A stretch of DNA of 52,676 nucleotides from Rhodocyclaceae bacterium (GTDB lineage Bacteria; Pseudomonadota; Gammaproteobacteria; Burkholderiales; Rhodocyclaceae): assembly GCA_019455325.1 (NCBI GenBank), contig JACFMQ010000018.1:1-52676 (forward strand), read 5' to 3'. The translations under genes and the position numbers were made by a program. Below, in pieces: positions 1 through 7,057 of this stretch. The notes under the pieces were generated by a model. That model was not told the origin of the DNA. It searched no databases and saw only the letters and a list, made by a program, of their open reading frames with translations. The number at the start of each line of letters is the position of its first letter. The stretch's first letter is position 1.

Positions 1-100
1 AAACCTTGCTACTTCGTGCGAGCACTCAATTTAATTGCATCGCCATCCATTCGGATGGCTCACAACCAGACCAAGCACCCACACCTATCGGTTGTCCAGT

Positions 101-112
101 TTTTAAAGAGCG
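101..112 (-). promoter_or_regulatory. boxA-like antitermination element, rRNA-leader type
   Basis: Read on the minus strand, the base after the tRNA-fMet CCA end is followed by CGCTCTTTAAAA, close to the boxA core TGCTCTTTAACA. The sequence after it (about 70-100) resembles the stretch following boxA in proteobacterial rRNA leaders and 16S-23S spacers. boxA recruits the NusB-S10 antitermination complex. I infer that transcription from the tRNA continues leftward, out of the window, into an rRNA operon leader or a remnant of one. No rRNA gene is visible, so this is uncertain. Confidence 0.45.
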
Positions 113-113
113 T

Positions 114-190
114 TGGTTGCGGGGACAGGATTTGAACCTGTGACCTTCGGGTTATGAGCCCGACGAGCTGCCAGACTGCTCCACCCCGCG
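114..190 (-). tRNA. tRNA-fMet (CAU), initiator
   Basis: The 77-base cloverleaf is complete and the CCA end is encoded. Initiator hallmarks are visible: the 5' C faces A72 (unpaired C1-A72), the anticodon stem has three consecutive G-C pairs, and the loop is CTCATAA with anticodon CAT. The T arm reads GGTTCAAATC. It is transcribed leftward from two tandem sigma-70-type promoters and is followed after one base by a boxA-like element, which suggests co-transcription with a stable-RNA operon. Confidence 0.95.
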
Positions 191-207
191 TCCGTCAGAG
201 AAGCGAA

Positions 208-236
208 ACTTTATCAGGCTTCCCTACTCCCGTCAA
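208..236 (-). promoter_or_regulatory. Sigma-70 promoter, proximal, for tRNA-fMet
   Basis: On the minus strand TTGACG (231-236) and TAAAGT (208-213) are separated by exactly 17 bases. The predicted start is about 10 bases before the tRNA 5' end. It is the closer of two tandem promoters, an arrangement reminiscent of rRNA operon P1/P2 promoters. Confidence 0.65.
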
Positions 237-301
237 CCTTGCGCCGGAAAATTTCTTTTCGCTGCTTTCGCTGCGAATCCGGCGCCGTTGCGAGGGGGCG
301 A

Positions 302-330
302 ACTATAGCCTAGGCGGAAAGCCATTGCAA
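302..330 (-). promoter_or_regulatory. Sigma-70 promoter, distal, for tRNA-fMet
   Basis: On the minus strand TTGCAA (325-330) and TATAGT (302-307) are separated by exactly 17 bases, about 90 bases upstream of the proximal promoter. The -35 box overlaps the last codons of the parA-like gene, so the tRNA can be transcribed independently of it. Confidence 0.55.
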
Positions 331-927
331 GAGGGGCTGCCACTGTTCTTCATCACGGCGATGCTTCGCCCGCGGCGGATCGAACACGGTCAGCCCGCCG
401 GCCGCGGCATTGACGTAGTTCTGCGTGTTGCGCAGATAGGCCAGGATGGGAATGTCGAAGTGGCGCAGGAACTCTTCGAGCATGCTCGCCGCCCGCGTGC
501 GCGGATCGACGCGCATGGCGACGATGCCGATCGCCGCCTTGCGTCCGCGCATCTCGCTGCGGATCGAGTTGAGGAAATCCTCGGTCGCGGCCATGTCGAA
601 GACGGAAGGGACGACCGGTACGATCACCTTGTCGACCAGCCGCAGATAGTCGGAGAGCTTGTAGCCCTGCAGACCGGCCGGCGCGTCGAGGACGACCCAG
701 TCCGGCTCCTTGGGCAGCGAGAAGAGCATCTGGTTGCCGGCGAAGTAGCCGGTCACCGGCGGCAGCTCCGGATCGCGAAAGGCCATCCAGCGCAGCGCCG
801 ACTGCTGGCGGTCGAGATCGCACAGCGTCACCTGCTTTCCCTGGTTGGCGAAATGCCCGGCGAGATTCGTCGCCAGCGTCGTCTTGCCGGCGCCGCCCTT
901 CGGATTGGCGACCATGACTGCGCGCAT
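310..927 (-). CDS. ParA/MinD-family ATPase, orphan
   Basis: A 205-residue deviant-Walker P-loop ATPase. The Walker A motif KGGAGKTT (residues 10-17) keeps the signature lysine K10. The A' region CDLD (36-39) and Walker B VVLDAPAG (78-85) are also present. The family dimerises on ATP and positions DNA or protein cargo. The length fits the small single-domain ParA group (VirC1/ParF-like) without an N-terminal DNA-binding domain. A strong Shine-Dalgarno (TGAGGAGGAAG) precedes the ATG at 927. No parB or partition site lies next to it, and its neighbours are a tRNA and an unrelated regulator, so the cargo is unknown. It is distinct from FlhG at the other end of the window. Confidence 0.85.
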   Translation of the reverse strand: MRAVMVANPKGGAGKTTLATNLAGHFANQGKQVTLCDLDRQQSALRWMAFRDPELPPVTGYFAGNQMLFSLPKEPDWVVLDAPAGLQGYKLSDYLRLVDKVIVPVVPSVFDMAATEDFLNSIRSEMRGRKAAIGIVAMRVDPRTRAASMLEEFLRHFDIPILAYLRNTQNYVNAAAGGLTVFDPPRAKHRRDEEQWQPLLQWLSA

Positions 928-966
928 GCTTCCTCCTCAAATCCATCATTGATGTTGGCGGGATGA

Positions 967-972
967 ATTATA
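967..972 (-). promoter_or_regulatory. Possible -10 box for the parA-like gene
   Basis: A perfect TATAAT on the minus strand lies 40 bases before the ATG at 927, in the gap between the divergent parA and iclR genes. I see no convincing -35 at 16-18 bases, so this is only a candidate. Confidence 0.35.
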
Positions 973-1042
973 CGCGGCGCTATCGCCCCTTCCGCACCGC
1001 ATCGCTACAATGGCGCATCGAAAAAACAGCGCTTCTACGAAG

Positions 1043-1879
1043 ATGACGGAGACAACGGAAAAACAGCGGCAGGGCATCCAGTCGATCGAGGTCGGCACGC
1101 GCCTCCTGCGCGCGCTCGCGGCCCACGGCCGGCCGATGATGCTGCGCGATCTTGCCAAGAACGCCGGCATGCCGGCGGCGAAGGCCCACCGCTATCTCGT
1201 CAGCTTCATGCGCATGGGGCTGGTCGAGCAGGACGGCAACACCGGCCGCTACGACCTGGGCAGCTTCTCGCTGGAACTCGGCCTCGCCAGCCTGTCGCGC
1301 CTGGACCCGGTTCGACTCGGCGCGCCGGTGCTCGACGACCTGTGCGAGAAGATCGGCGAAACCGTGGCGCTGGCGATGCTCGGCAACCACGGCGCGACGA
1401 TCGTGCGCTGGGTGGAGGCGGGCGGGCCGATCACCGTCACCCTGCGCACCGGCACCGTCCTGCCCCTGACCAATTCGGCGACCGGCCGCGCCTTCATCGC
1501 CTATTGCCGGTCGCCCTTCCTGAAGAAGCTGCTCGAAAGGGAATTGCGCACGACCGCTGAAACCGCCGGGACGACCGTCACGGCGCTGGTCCATGAGCTC
1601 GAACCGATCATCGGCGAGATCCGCCTGCACGGCATCTCGCGCGCAAGCAACAGCCTGACGCCGGGCATCAACGGTTTCAGCGCCCCTGTCTTCGACCATA
1701 CGGGGCACATGGTCGCCGCGATCACCTCGCTCGGCTCCGTCGGCAATTTCAACACCGAGTGGAACAGCCCGCTTGCGCTGGCCATCAAGGAATCCGCCCG
1801 CGCCCTCTCCTTGCGGCTGGGCTATTCGGAAGCGGAACAGGTGCCGCCGCCCAGCATCCTCGCCTCGATCGCACGATGA
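1043..1879 (+). CDS. IclR-family transcriptional regulator
   Basis: A 278-residue protein from the ATG at 1043; an ATG at 1010 would add 11 residues. I prefer 1043 because the protein then opens directly into the IclR winged helix (GIQSIEVGTRLLRALAAHG) and TACAAT at 1006 could be a -10 box. The N-terminal helix-turn-helix (about 10-70) includes LRDLAKNAGMPAAKAHRYL; the C-terminal effector domain (about 90-265) is GAF-like and binds small ligands, often aromatic acids. Its stop codon overlaps the start of the paaX-like gene, so the two regulators are translationally coupled. No catabolic target genes are in the window; the inducer cannot be named. Confidence 0.85.
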   Translation: MTETTEKQRQGIQSIEVGTRLLRALAAHGRPMMLRDLAKNAGMPAAKAHRYLVSFMRMGLVEQDGNTGRYDLGSFSLELGLASLSRLDPVRLGAPVLDDLCEKIGETVALAMLGNHGATIVRWVEAGGPITVTLRTGTVLPLTNSATGRAFIAYCRSPFLKKLLERELRTTAETAGTTVTALVHELEPIIGEIRLHGISRASNSLTPGINGFSAPVFDHTGHMVAAITSLGSVGNFNTEWNSPLALAIKESARALSLRLGYSEAEQVPPPSILASIAR

Positions 1880-2871
1880 CGCACCACCCGCTCGCACGGT
1901 GGATCGACGATGCTCTGGCCACGATCCCGCTGCGAACGAAATCGCTCATCGTCACCGTCTTCGGCGACGCCATCGCGCCGCACGGCGGCGTCGTCTGGCT
2001 CGGCAGCCTGATCGAACTGCTGGCACCGCTCGGCATCAATGCCCGCGCCGCACGGACCAGCCTCTTCCGGCTGGCGAAGGAGGAATGGCTGAACGCCAGC
2101 CCGATCGGCCGGCGCAGCGTCTATGGCCTGACCGCAGCAGGGCAGCGCAGGATTCACCACGCCTATCGCCGAATCTACGACGCGCCGCAGGAGGCGTGGA
2201 ACGGGGAATGGCAGATCGTTTTCGTGCCGGAGGGCGCCCTGCCGCAGAAGCAGCGGGACGAACTGCGCCGCGATCTTCTCTGGGAAGGCTACGGCGCCGT
2301 CGCGCCCGGCGTTTTCGCCCATCCGTCGGCGAGCGCCGAGGGGCTGCGCGAGCTTCTGCAACAGACGGGCAGCGAGGACAAGGTGGTGGCGTTCCGGGCG
2401 AGCACGCTCGACGGCGCCGTTCCCCGACCGCTCCAGTCGCTGGCGCATCACTGCTGGCGCCTCGACCGCGTGGCCGCCGATTACCGGCGATTCGGCGAGC
2501 GCTTCCGGCCGACGCTGAAATGGCTCGACGCCAGCGAGACCCACGATCCGCAGCAGTGCTTCGTCCTGCGCACCCTGCTCATCCACGAGTTCCGCCGCAT
2601 CCTGCTGCGCGACCCGCAGTTGCCGGCTCCGCTGCTCGCCCGCGACTGGCCGGGCCGCACCGCGCGCGCGCTCTGCCGCGAAATCTACCGGCGCACCCTG
2701 CCGCCGTCCGAGGAATACCTTCTGTGCACGCTGCAGACGCCGGAAGGTGATCTGCCGGCGGCCGACCCTGGTCTCCATCAGCGATTCGGCGGCATCGCCG
2801 GCGATGGGAAGGAAGGCGGGGCCGGACTCCCGGCGGCTGGTGCCCCCGCCCGGAATCGAACCAGGGCCTGA
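1876..2871 (+). CDS. PaaX-family transcriptional regulator
   Basis: A 331-residue protein starting at an ATG that overlaps the iclR stop (ATGA). The N-terminal winged helix (about 10-80, with KSLIVTVFGDAIAPHGG and ARAARTSLFRLAKEEW), the central domain and the C-terminal PaaX domain (LLIHEFRRILLRDPQLP, about 235-265) match PaaX, the repressor of phenylacetate degradation relieved by phenylacetyl-CoA. PaaX proteins normally end just after a motif like LHQRFGGI; here about 25 low-complexity residues follow, and the stop codon lies inside the tRNA-like gene on the other strand. The C-terminus may therefore be an extension after loss of the original stop. No paa genes are nearby, so phenylacetate as the signal is a family-based guess. 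Confidence 0.85.
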   Translation: MTHHPLARWIDDALATIPLRTKSLIVTVFGDAIAPHGGVVWLGSLIELLAPLGINARAARTSLFRLAKEEWLNASPIGRRSVYGLTAAGQRRIHHAYRRIYDAPQEAWNGEWQIVFVPEGALPQKQRDELRRDLLWEGYGAVAPGVFAHPSASAEGLRELLQQTGSEDKVVAFRASTLDGAVPRPLQSLAHHCWRLDRVAADYRRFGERFRPTLKWLDASETHDPQQCFVLRTLLIHEFRRILLRDPQLPAPLLARDWPGRTARALCREIYRRTLPPSEEYLLCTLQTPEGDLPAADPGLHQRFGGIAGDGKEGGAGLPAAGAPARNRTRA

Positions 2872-2911
2872 TGCTTACAAGGCAACTGCACGACCTTCAT
2901 GCTACGGGGGC
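2838..2911 (-). tRNA. tRNA-Thr (UGU)-like gene, non-canonical
   Basis: The minus strand folds into a cloverleaf: acceptor GCCCCCG/CGGGGGC with seven pairs, TA at 8-9, D arm GCAT-GAAGGTC-GTGC, anticodon loop CTTGTAA (anticodon TGT), T arm CCTGG-TTCGATT-CCGGG, discriminator A and encoded CCA. It is odd: 74 bases including CCA, a four-base variable loop, a T-T mismatch in the anticodon stem and no A at position 21. A perfect TATAAT sits 12 bases upstream. It overlaps the 3' end of the convergent paaX gene. It may be a minor functional tRNA-Thr or a decaying copy. Confidence 0.6.
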
Positions 2912-2923
2912 AAACCGGGGCGG

Positions 2924-2929
2924 ATTATA
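2924..2929 (-). promoter_or_regulatory. -10 box for the tRNA-Thr-like gene
   Basis: TATAAT on the minus strand is followed by a GC-rich discriminator (CCGCCCCGG), as in stringently controlled stable-RNA promoters, and ends 12 bases before the tRNA 5' end. No good -35 box is apparent at standard spacing. Confidence 0.45.
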
Positions 2930-3010
2930 GCGGAACGCCACATGTCGCGCTTCCGGCGAGCGGCGTCCGGCATTAGAATCCTTCGCACAACCCCGCCCAT
3001 CGGACGCCCC

Positions 3011-4786
3011 ATGCCGTCATTCAGCAATCCCTCGGAAATCGCCCGCGAAGCCTTCCGCCTCCTGGCCACGCGGCGAATCGCGCCGACGCCGGAAAACTAC
3101 CAGACCATCTACCACGAAGTCGCCGGCACGCATCCCGCGGAGGCGTCGGCCTTCCCGTCGGATCTGCTGAAATCGCTGCAGCAGGAGCTGCCCAGGGAAA
3201 GCCCGGCGCAGCTCCGGCTGTCCCGCGAACTGGAACAGGCGGCGAAGGGGGAAAGCTGGGCGAACTACCGCACCGCGCTCGTCCGCTTCATCCAGGAACA
3301 GAGCGCCGTCGAGGCGCTGCCGTGGGGCGAACTGATCAACAGCCTGCTGCGCGAATGGGATGCGAGCCATGCCGGCATCACGCCCGGCAAGAAGCGCGAG
3401 GGGCTGGAGCACCTCTTCGCCAGCGCCGGCAACAATGCCGAGGCGCTCTACGGCCGCCTGCAGAACCTGGTCCGCTCCTGGGCGCAGGCCGGCCACGGCG
3501 ACGACGTCCAGCTCGTCGACGGTGTTCCGCCCGCGGCGACGGAGCCGGCGGCACGCGCTTCCGCGCCGGCGTCGTCGCGCGCCGCCGATCTCGTGCCGCA
3601 GATGCGCGACCTGCTCGCCTTCGCGCTGGAAAACGCCGTCGCCGCACAGATCGTGGAAGCGCCGGAACTGGCCGCGCAGGCGACGGCGCTCGCCGCCCAG
3701 GCGCGCAAGGCGCACAGCGTGCAGGCGATCGACGATCTGCTCACCGACCTCAAGCGCTTCGCCTTCCGCCTCGAACTGCTGGCCGACGATCGCAGCGAAC
3801 TGCGCAAGGGGCTGCTCCATCTTCTCCAACTGGTGATCGAGAACATCGGCGAGCTGGTCATCGACGACCAGTGGCTGCACGGGCAGATCGCCATCCTGCG
3901 CGACATCGTCGCCCGCCCGCTCAGCCTGCGCACGATCGACGACGCCGAGCGCCGCATCCGCGAGGTCGTCTTCAAGCAGAGCCAGCTCAAGCACAGCCTG
4001 GTCGAGGCCAAGGAAGCGCTGAAGACGATGCTCGTCGGCTTCGTCGACCATCTTGCGGAGTTCGCCGACAGCACGTCCGACTACCACGACAAGATCGAGG
4101 TCTGCGCGCAGAAGATCAGCGCTGCCAACGACATCGACGACCTAGCCGACGTGATCCAGGAAGTGATGCGCGAAACCCGCATCGTCCAGATCAACGCCCA
4201 GCGCTCCCGCGACGAGCTGCAGGCGGCCCGCCACCGCGTCCAGGAGACGGAGCGGCGGATCGGCGAGCTGCAGCAGGAGCTGGACAAGGCGAGCACCCTG
4301 GTCAGGCACGACCAGCTCACCGGCGCGCTCAACCGCCGGGGGCTGGAAGAGGCATTCGAGAAGGAGGCGGGGCGCGCCGCGCGGCGCCGGATGCCGCTGT
4401 GCGTCGCCCTGCTCGACATCGACAATTTCAAGAAGCTCAACGACTCGCTCGGCCACGACGCCGGCGACGCGGCACTGATCCACCTGGCCGCGGTCATCCG
4501 CGAGTCGATGCGGCCGCAGGACACGGTCGCCCGCTTCGGCGGCGAGGAATTCGTCATCCTGCTGCCCGACACGGCCGCCGACGAGGCGCGGCAGGCGCTG
4601 GTCAGGCTGCAGCGGGAGCTGACCAAGCGCTTCTTCCTGCACAACAACGAAAAGCTCCTCATCACCTTCAGCGCCGGCGTCACCGAACTGCGCGCCGGCG
4701 AGGATCAGGCGACGGTGGTGAAGCGGGCGGACGAGGCGATGTACGAGGCCAAGCGGACGGGGAAGAACCGGGTGGTTCCGGCATGA
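3011..4786 (+). CDS. Diguanylate cyclase (GGDEF domain)
   Basis: A 591-residue protein from the ATG at 3011. The C-terminal GGDEF domain (about 425-590) has the active-site motif GGEEF (510-514), which condenses two GTP to cyclic-di-GMP. The inhibitory RxxD site (RPQD, 501-504) lies exactly five residues before it, so product inhibition is expected. The N-terminal 400 residues are helical with no transmembrane segments or named sensor domain that I recognise; a coiled coil (about 385-430) links them to the cyclase. It is probably cytoplasmic. A PilZ/YcgR receptor is encoded about 16 kb away in the flagellar cluster, so an effect on motility is plausible but not shown. Confidence 0.9.
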   Translation: MPSFSNPSEIAREAFRLLATRRIAPTPENYQTIYHEVAGTHPAEASAFPSDLLKSLQQELPRESPAQLRLSRELEQAAKGESWANYRTALVRFIQEQSAVEALPWGELINSLLREWDASHAGITPGKKREGLEHLFASAGNNAEALYGRLQNLVRSWAQAGHGDDVQLVDGVPPAATEPAARASAPASSRAADLVPQMRDLLAFALENAVAAQIVEAPELAAQATALAAQARKAHSVQAIDDLLTDLKRFAFRLELLADDRSELRKGLLHLLQLVIENIGELVIDDQWLHGQIAILRDIVARPLSLRTIDDAERRIREVVFKQSQLKHSLVEAKEALKTMLVGFVDHLAEFADSTSDYHDKIEVCAQKISAANDIDDLADVIQEVMRETRIVQINAQRSRDELQAARHRVQETERRIGELQQELDKASTLVRHDQLTGALNRRGLEEAFEKEAGRAARRRMPLCVALLDIDNFKKLNDSLGHDAGDAALIHLAAVIRESMRPQDTVARFGGEEFVILLPDTAADEARQALVRLQRELTKRFFLHNNEKLLITFSAGVTELRAGEDQATVVKRADEAMYEAKRTGKNRVVPA

Positions 4787-4822
4787 GCGGCGCGCCGCCG
4801 ACATCAGCCTGACCGGAAAAAC

Positions 4823-4838
4823 GGGCACGAATAATGCT
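4823..4838 (+). promoter_or_regulatory. Sigma-54 promoter of the pse operon
   Basis: GGGCACGAATAATGCT matches TGGCACG-N4-TTGCT except for the first base of each half. The invariant GG (4824-4825) and GC (4836-4837) have the required ten bases between them. The expected start, about 4849, leaves a short leader before the pseB ATG at 4885 and argues against the upstream ATG at 4855. FlrC, encoded in this window, is the likely activator. Confidence 0.65.
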
Positions 4839-4884
4839 TCACGCCATCGGATAAATGGAACTGCGAACCGCAAAAGGAAAAGAC

Positions 4885-5892
4885 ATGTTCGACGGAAGCA
4901 ACATTCTCGTGACGGGCGGCACCGGCTCTTTCGGCAAGCGCTTCATCAAGACCCTGCTCGAACGCCACAGGCCGAACAGGATCGTCGTCTATAGCCGCGA
5001 CGAACTGAAGCAGTTCGAGATGTCGAACCAGGCGCCCTTCGCCGCCGCCGGCGGCACGCTGCGCTACTTCCTCGGCGACGTCCGCGACCTGCCGCGGCTG
5101 ACGCGCGCCATGGAAGGCATCGACGTCGTCGTGCACGCCGCCGCGCTGAAGCAGGTGCCGGCCGCCGAGTACAACCCCTTCGAGGCGGTCAAGACGAACA
5201 TCATCGGCGGCCAGAACGTCATCGACGCCTGCCTCGCCGGCAAGGTCAAACGGGTCATCGCGCTGAGCACCGACAAGGCGGCGGCGCCGATCAACCTCTA
5301 CGGGGCGACCAAGCTCTGCTCCGACAAGCTCTTCGTCGCCGCCAACAACTATCGCGGCGCGCGCGACATCCGCTTTTCCGTCGTGCGCTACGGCAACGTG
5401 CTCGGCAGCCGCGGCTCGGTCGTCCCCTTCTTCCTGCAGCGGCGCGAATCGGGCGTGCTGCCGGTGACCGACGAGCGCATGACGCGCTTCTCGATCACGC
5501 TGCAGCAGGGCGTCGACTTCGTGCTCGACTGCTTCTCGCGCATGCGCGGCGGCGAACTCTTCGTGCCGAAGATTCCGTCGTACCGGATTCTCGACGTGGC
5601 CCGGGCGATCGCCCCCGAATGCCGGACCGAAACGGTCGGCATCCGCCCCGGCGAAAAGCTGCACGAGGAGATGATCACCGACACCGATTCGCTGAACACC
5701 GTCGAGTTCGACGACTATTACGTCATCCTGCCGTCCACGCCGCTCTGGGACGTCGACGAATTCTGCGCGACCAGCGGCCGGCAGCCGGGGCAGCGCGTTC
5801 CCTTCGGCTTCCGCTACAACAGCGGCGACAACCCGCATTTCCTGAGCGTCGACGAACTGCGCGCACTCACCGCCGGCGAACTGCATGCATGA
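4885..5892 (+). CDS. pseB: UDP-GlcNAc 4,6-dehydratase/5-epimerase PseB
   Basis: A 335-residue extended SDR enzyme that converts UDP-GlcNAc to UDP-2-acetamido-2,6-dideoxy-L-arabino-hex-4-ulose, the first step of pseudaminic acid synthesis in the cytoplasm. The NADP-binding motif TGGTGSFG is at residues 10-17, and the pattern LSTDKAAAPINLYGATKL carries the YxxxK catalytic pair; ALKQVPAAEYNPFEAVKTNI is typical of PseB. The ATG at 4885 is chosen for its AAAGGAAAAG ribosome site; an in-frame ATG at 4855 would start almost at the predicted transcript start. It is the first gene of a six-gene operon with mostly overlapping starts and stops. Confidence 0.93.
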   Translation: MFDGSNILVTGGTGSFGKRFIKTLLERHRPNRIVVYSRDELKQFEMSNQAPFAAAGGTLRYFLGDVRDLPRLTRAMEGIDVVVHAAALKQVPAAEYNPFEAVKTNIIGGQNVIDACLAGKVKRVIALSTDKAAAPINLYGATKLCSDKLFVAANNYRGARDIRFSVVRYGNVLGSRGSVVPFFLQRRESGVLPVTDERMTRFSITLQQGVDFVLDCFSRMRGGELFVPKIPSYRILDVARAIAPECRTETVGIRPGEKLHEEMITDTDSLNTVEFDDYYVILPSTPLWDVDEFCATSGRQPGQRVPFGFRYNSGDNPHFLSVDELRALTAGELHA

Positions 5893-7057
5893 GGACGTGA
5901 TCCCCTACGGCCGGCAGGACATCTCGGCGGACGACATCGAAGCCGTCGTCGCCGTGCTGCGCTCCGATTTCCTGACGCAGGGGCCGGCCGTCGCCGGCTT
6001 CGAGCGCACGGTCGCCGAATACTGCGGCGCCGCGCACGCGGTCGCGGCGAACAGCGCCACCTCGGCGCTGCACCTCGCCTGCGCCGCGCTCGACCTCGGG
6101 CCGGGCGACCTGCTGTGGACCGTGCCGAACACCTTCGTCGCCTCCGCCAACTGCGCCCGCTTCTGCGGCGCCGACGTGGACTTCGTCGACATCGACCCGC
6201 TGACGCGCAACATCGGCGTCGCGGCGCTCGCGGAAAAACTTGAAACCGCGCAGAAGAACGGCCGCCTGCCGAAGATCGTGGTGCCCGTCGACTTCGCCGG
6301 GCTGCCCTGCCCGATGGCCGAAATCCGCGACCTCGCCGACCGCTACGGCTTCGCCGTGGTCGAGGACGCCTCGCACGCGATCGGCGCCCGCTACCGCGAC
6401 CGTCCGGTCGGCTGCGGCGAATGGGCGGACGTCACCGTCTTCAGCTTCCATCCGGTGAAGATCATCACCACCGGCGAAGGCGGCATGGCCATGACGCGCG
6501 ACGGCCGGCTGGCCGAACGCATGCGGCGGCTGCGCGCGCACGGCATCACGCGCGATGCGGCGGAGATGGCATCCGCGCCGGAAGGCCCGTGGGTCTACGA
6601 GATGCTGGAACTCGGCTGGAACTACCGCATGACCGACATCCAGGCCGCGCTCGGCGCGTCGCAGATGCGGCGGCTCGATGCCTTCGTCGAACGCCGGACC
6701 GCGCTCGCCGAGCGCTACGACGAACGCCTCGCCGGCTGCGGGCTGACGCTGCCGCAGCGGGCGGCCGACGCACGTTCGGCCTGGCACCTCTACGTCGTCG
6801 GCTGGAACGCGGCGCGCTCCGGGCTGACGCGCGCCGACGCCTTCGCCCGCCTGCGCGCCGCCGGCATCGGCGTGAACGTGCACTACATCCCGGTCCATCT
6901 GCAGCCCTACTACCGTGGCCTCGGCTTCGCCCCCGGCCAGTTTCCCGCGGCCGAGGCCCATTACGCCGGCGCCATCAGCCTGCCGCTCTACGCCGGGCTT
7001 TCCGAGGCGCAGCAGGACCGCGTCGTCGACGCGCTGCGGGAGCTCGCCGGCGCATGA
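5885..7057 (+). CDS. pseC: PLP-dependent aminotransferase PseC
   Basis: A 390-residue DegT/DnrJ/EryC1-family enzyme that transfers an amino group from glutamate to C4 of the PseB product, giving UDP-4-amino-4,6-dideoxy-N-acetyl-L-altrosamine. The PLP-binding lysine lies in SFHPVKIITTGEGG (K192); the upstream VVEDASHAIGA supplies the ring-stacking aspartate. The opening IPYGRQDISADDIEAVVAVL is characteristic of PseC. The start overlaps the end of pseB by 8 bases and the stop overlaps the next ATG (ATGA), so translation is coupled along the operon. Length is normal for the family. Confidence 0.93.
   Translation: MHEDVIPYGRQDISADDIEAVVAVLRSDFLTQGPAVAGFERTVAEYCGAAHAVAANSATSALHLACAALDLGPGDLLWTVPNTFVASANCARFCGADVDFVDIDPLTRNIGVAALAEKLETAQKNGRLPKIVVPVDFAGLPCPMAEIRDLADRYGFAVVEDASHAIGARYRDRPVGCGEWADVTVFSFHPVKIITTGEGGMAMTRDGRLAERMRRLRAHGITRDAAEMASAPEGPWVYEMLELGWNYRMTDIQAALGASQMRRLDAFVERRTALAERYDERLAGCGLTLPQRAADARSAWHLYVVGWNAARSGLTRADAFARLRAAGIGVNVHYIPVHLQPYYRGLGFAPGQFPAAEAHYAGAISLPLYAGLSEAQQDRVVDALRELAGA

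Noticed and set aside
42-59. Hairpin GCCATCC-ATTC-GGATGGC as a terminator for the tRNA
   Set aside because: There is no T-run on the minus strand after the stem, and it lies in a region resembling an rRNA leader or spacer, where such stems are structural.
4855-4884. Upstream ATG at 4855 as the pseB start
   Set aside because: It lies only a few bases from the transcription start predicted from the sigma-54 element and lacks a good ribosome site; the ATG at 4885 has AAAGGAAAAG and begins at the conserved SDR N-terminus.
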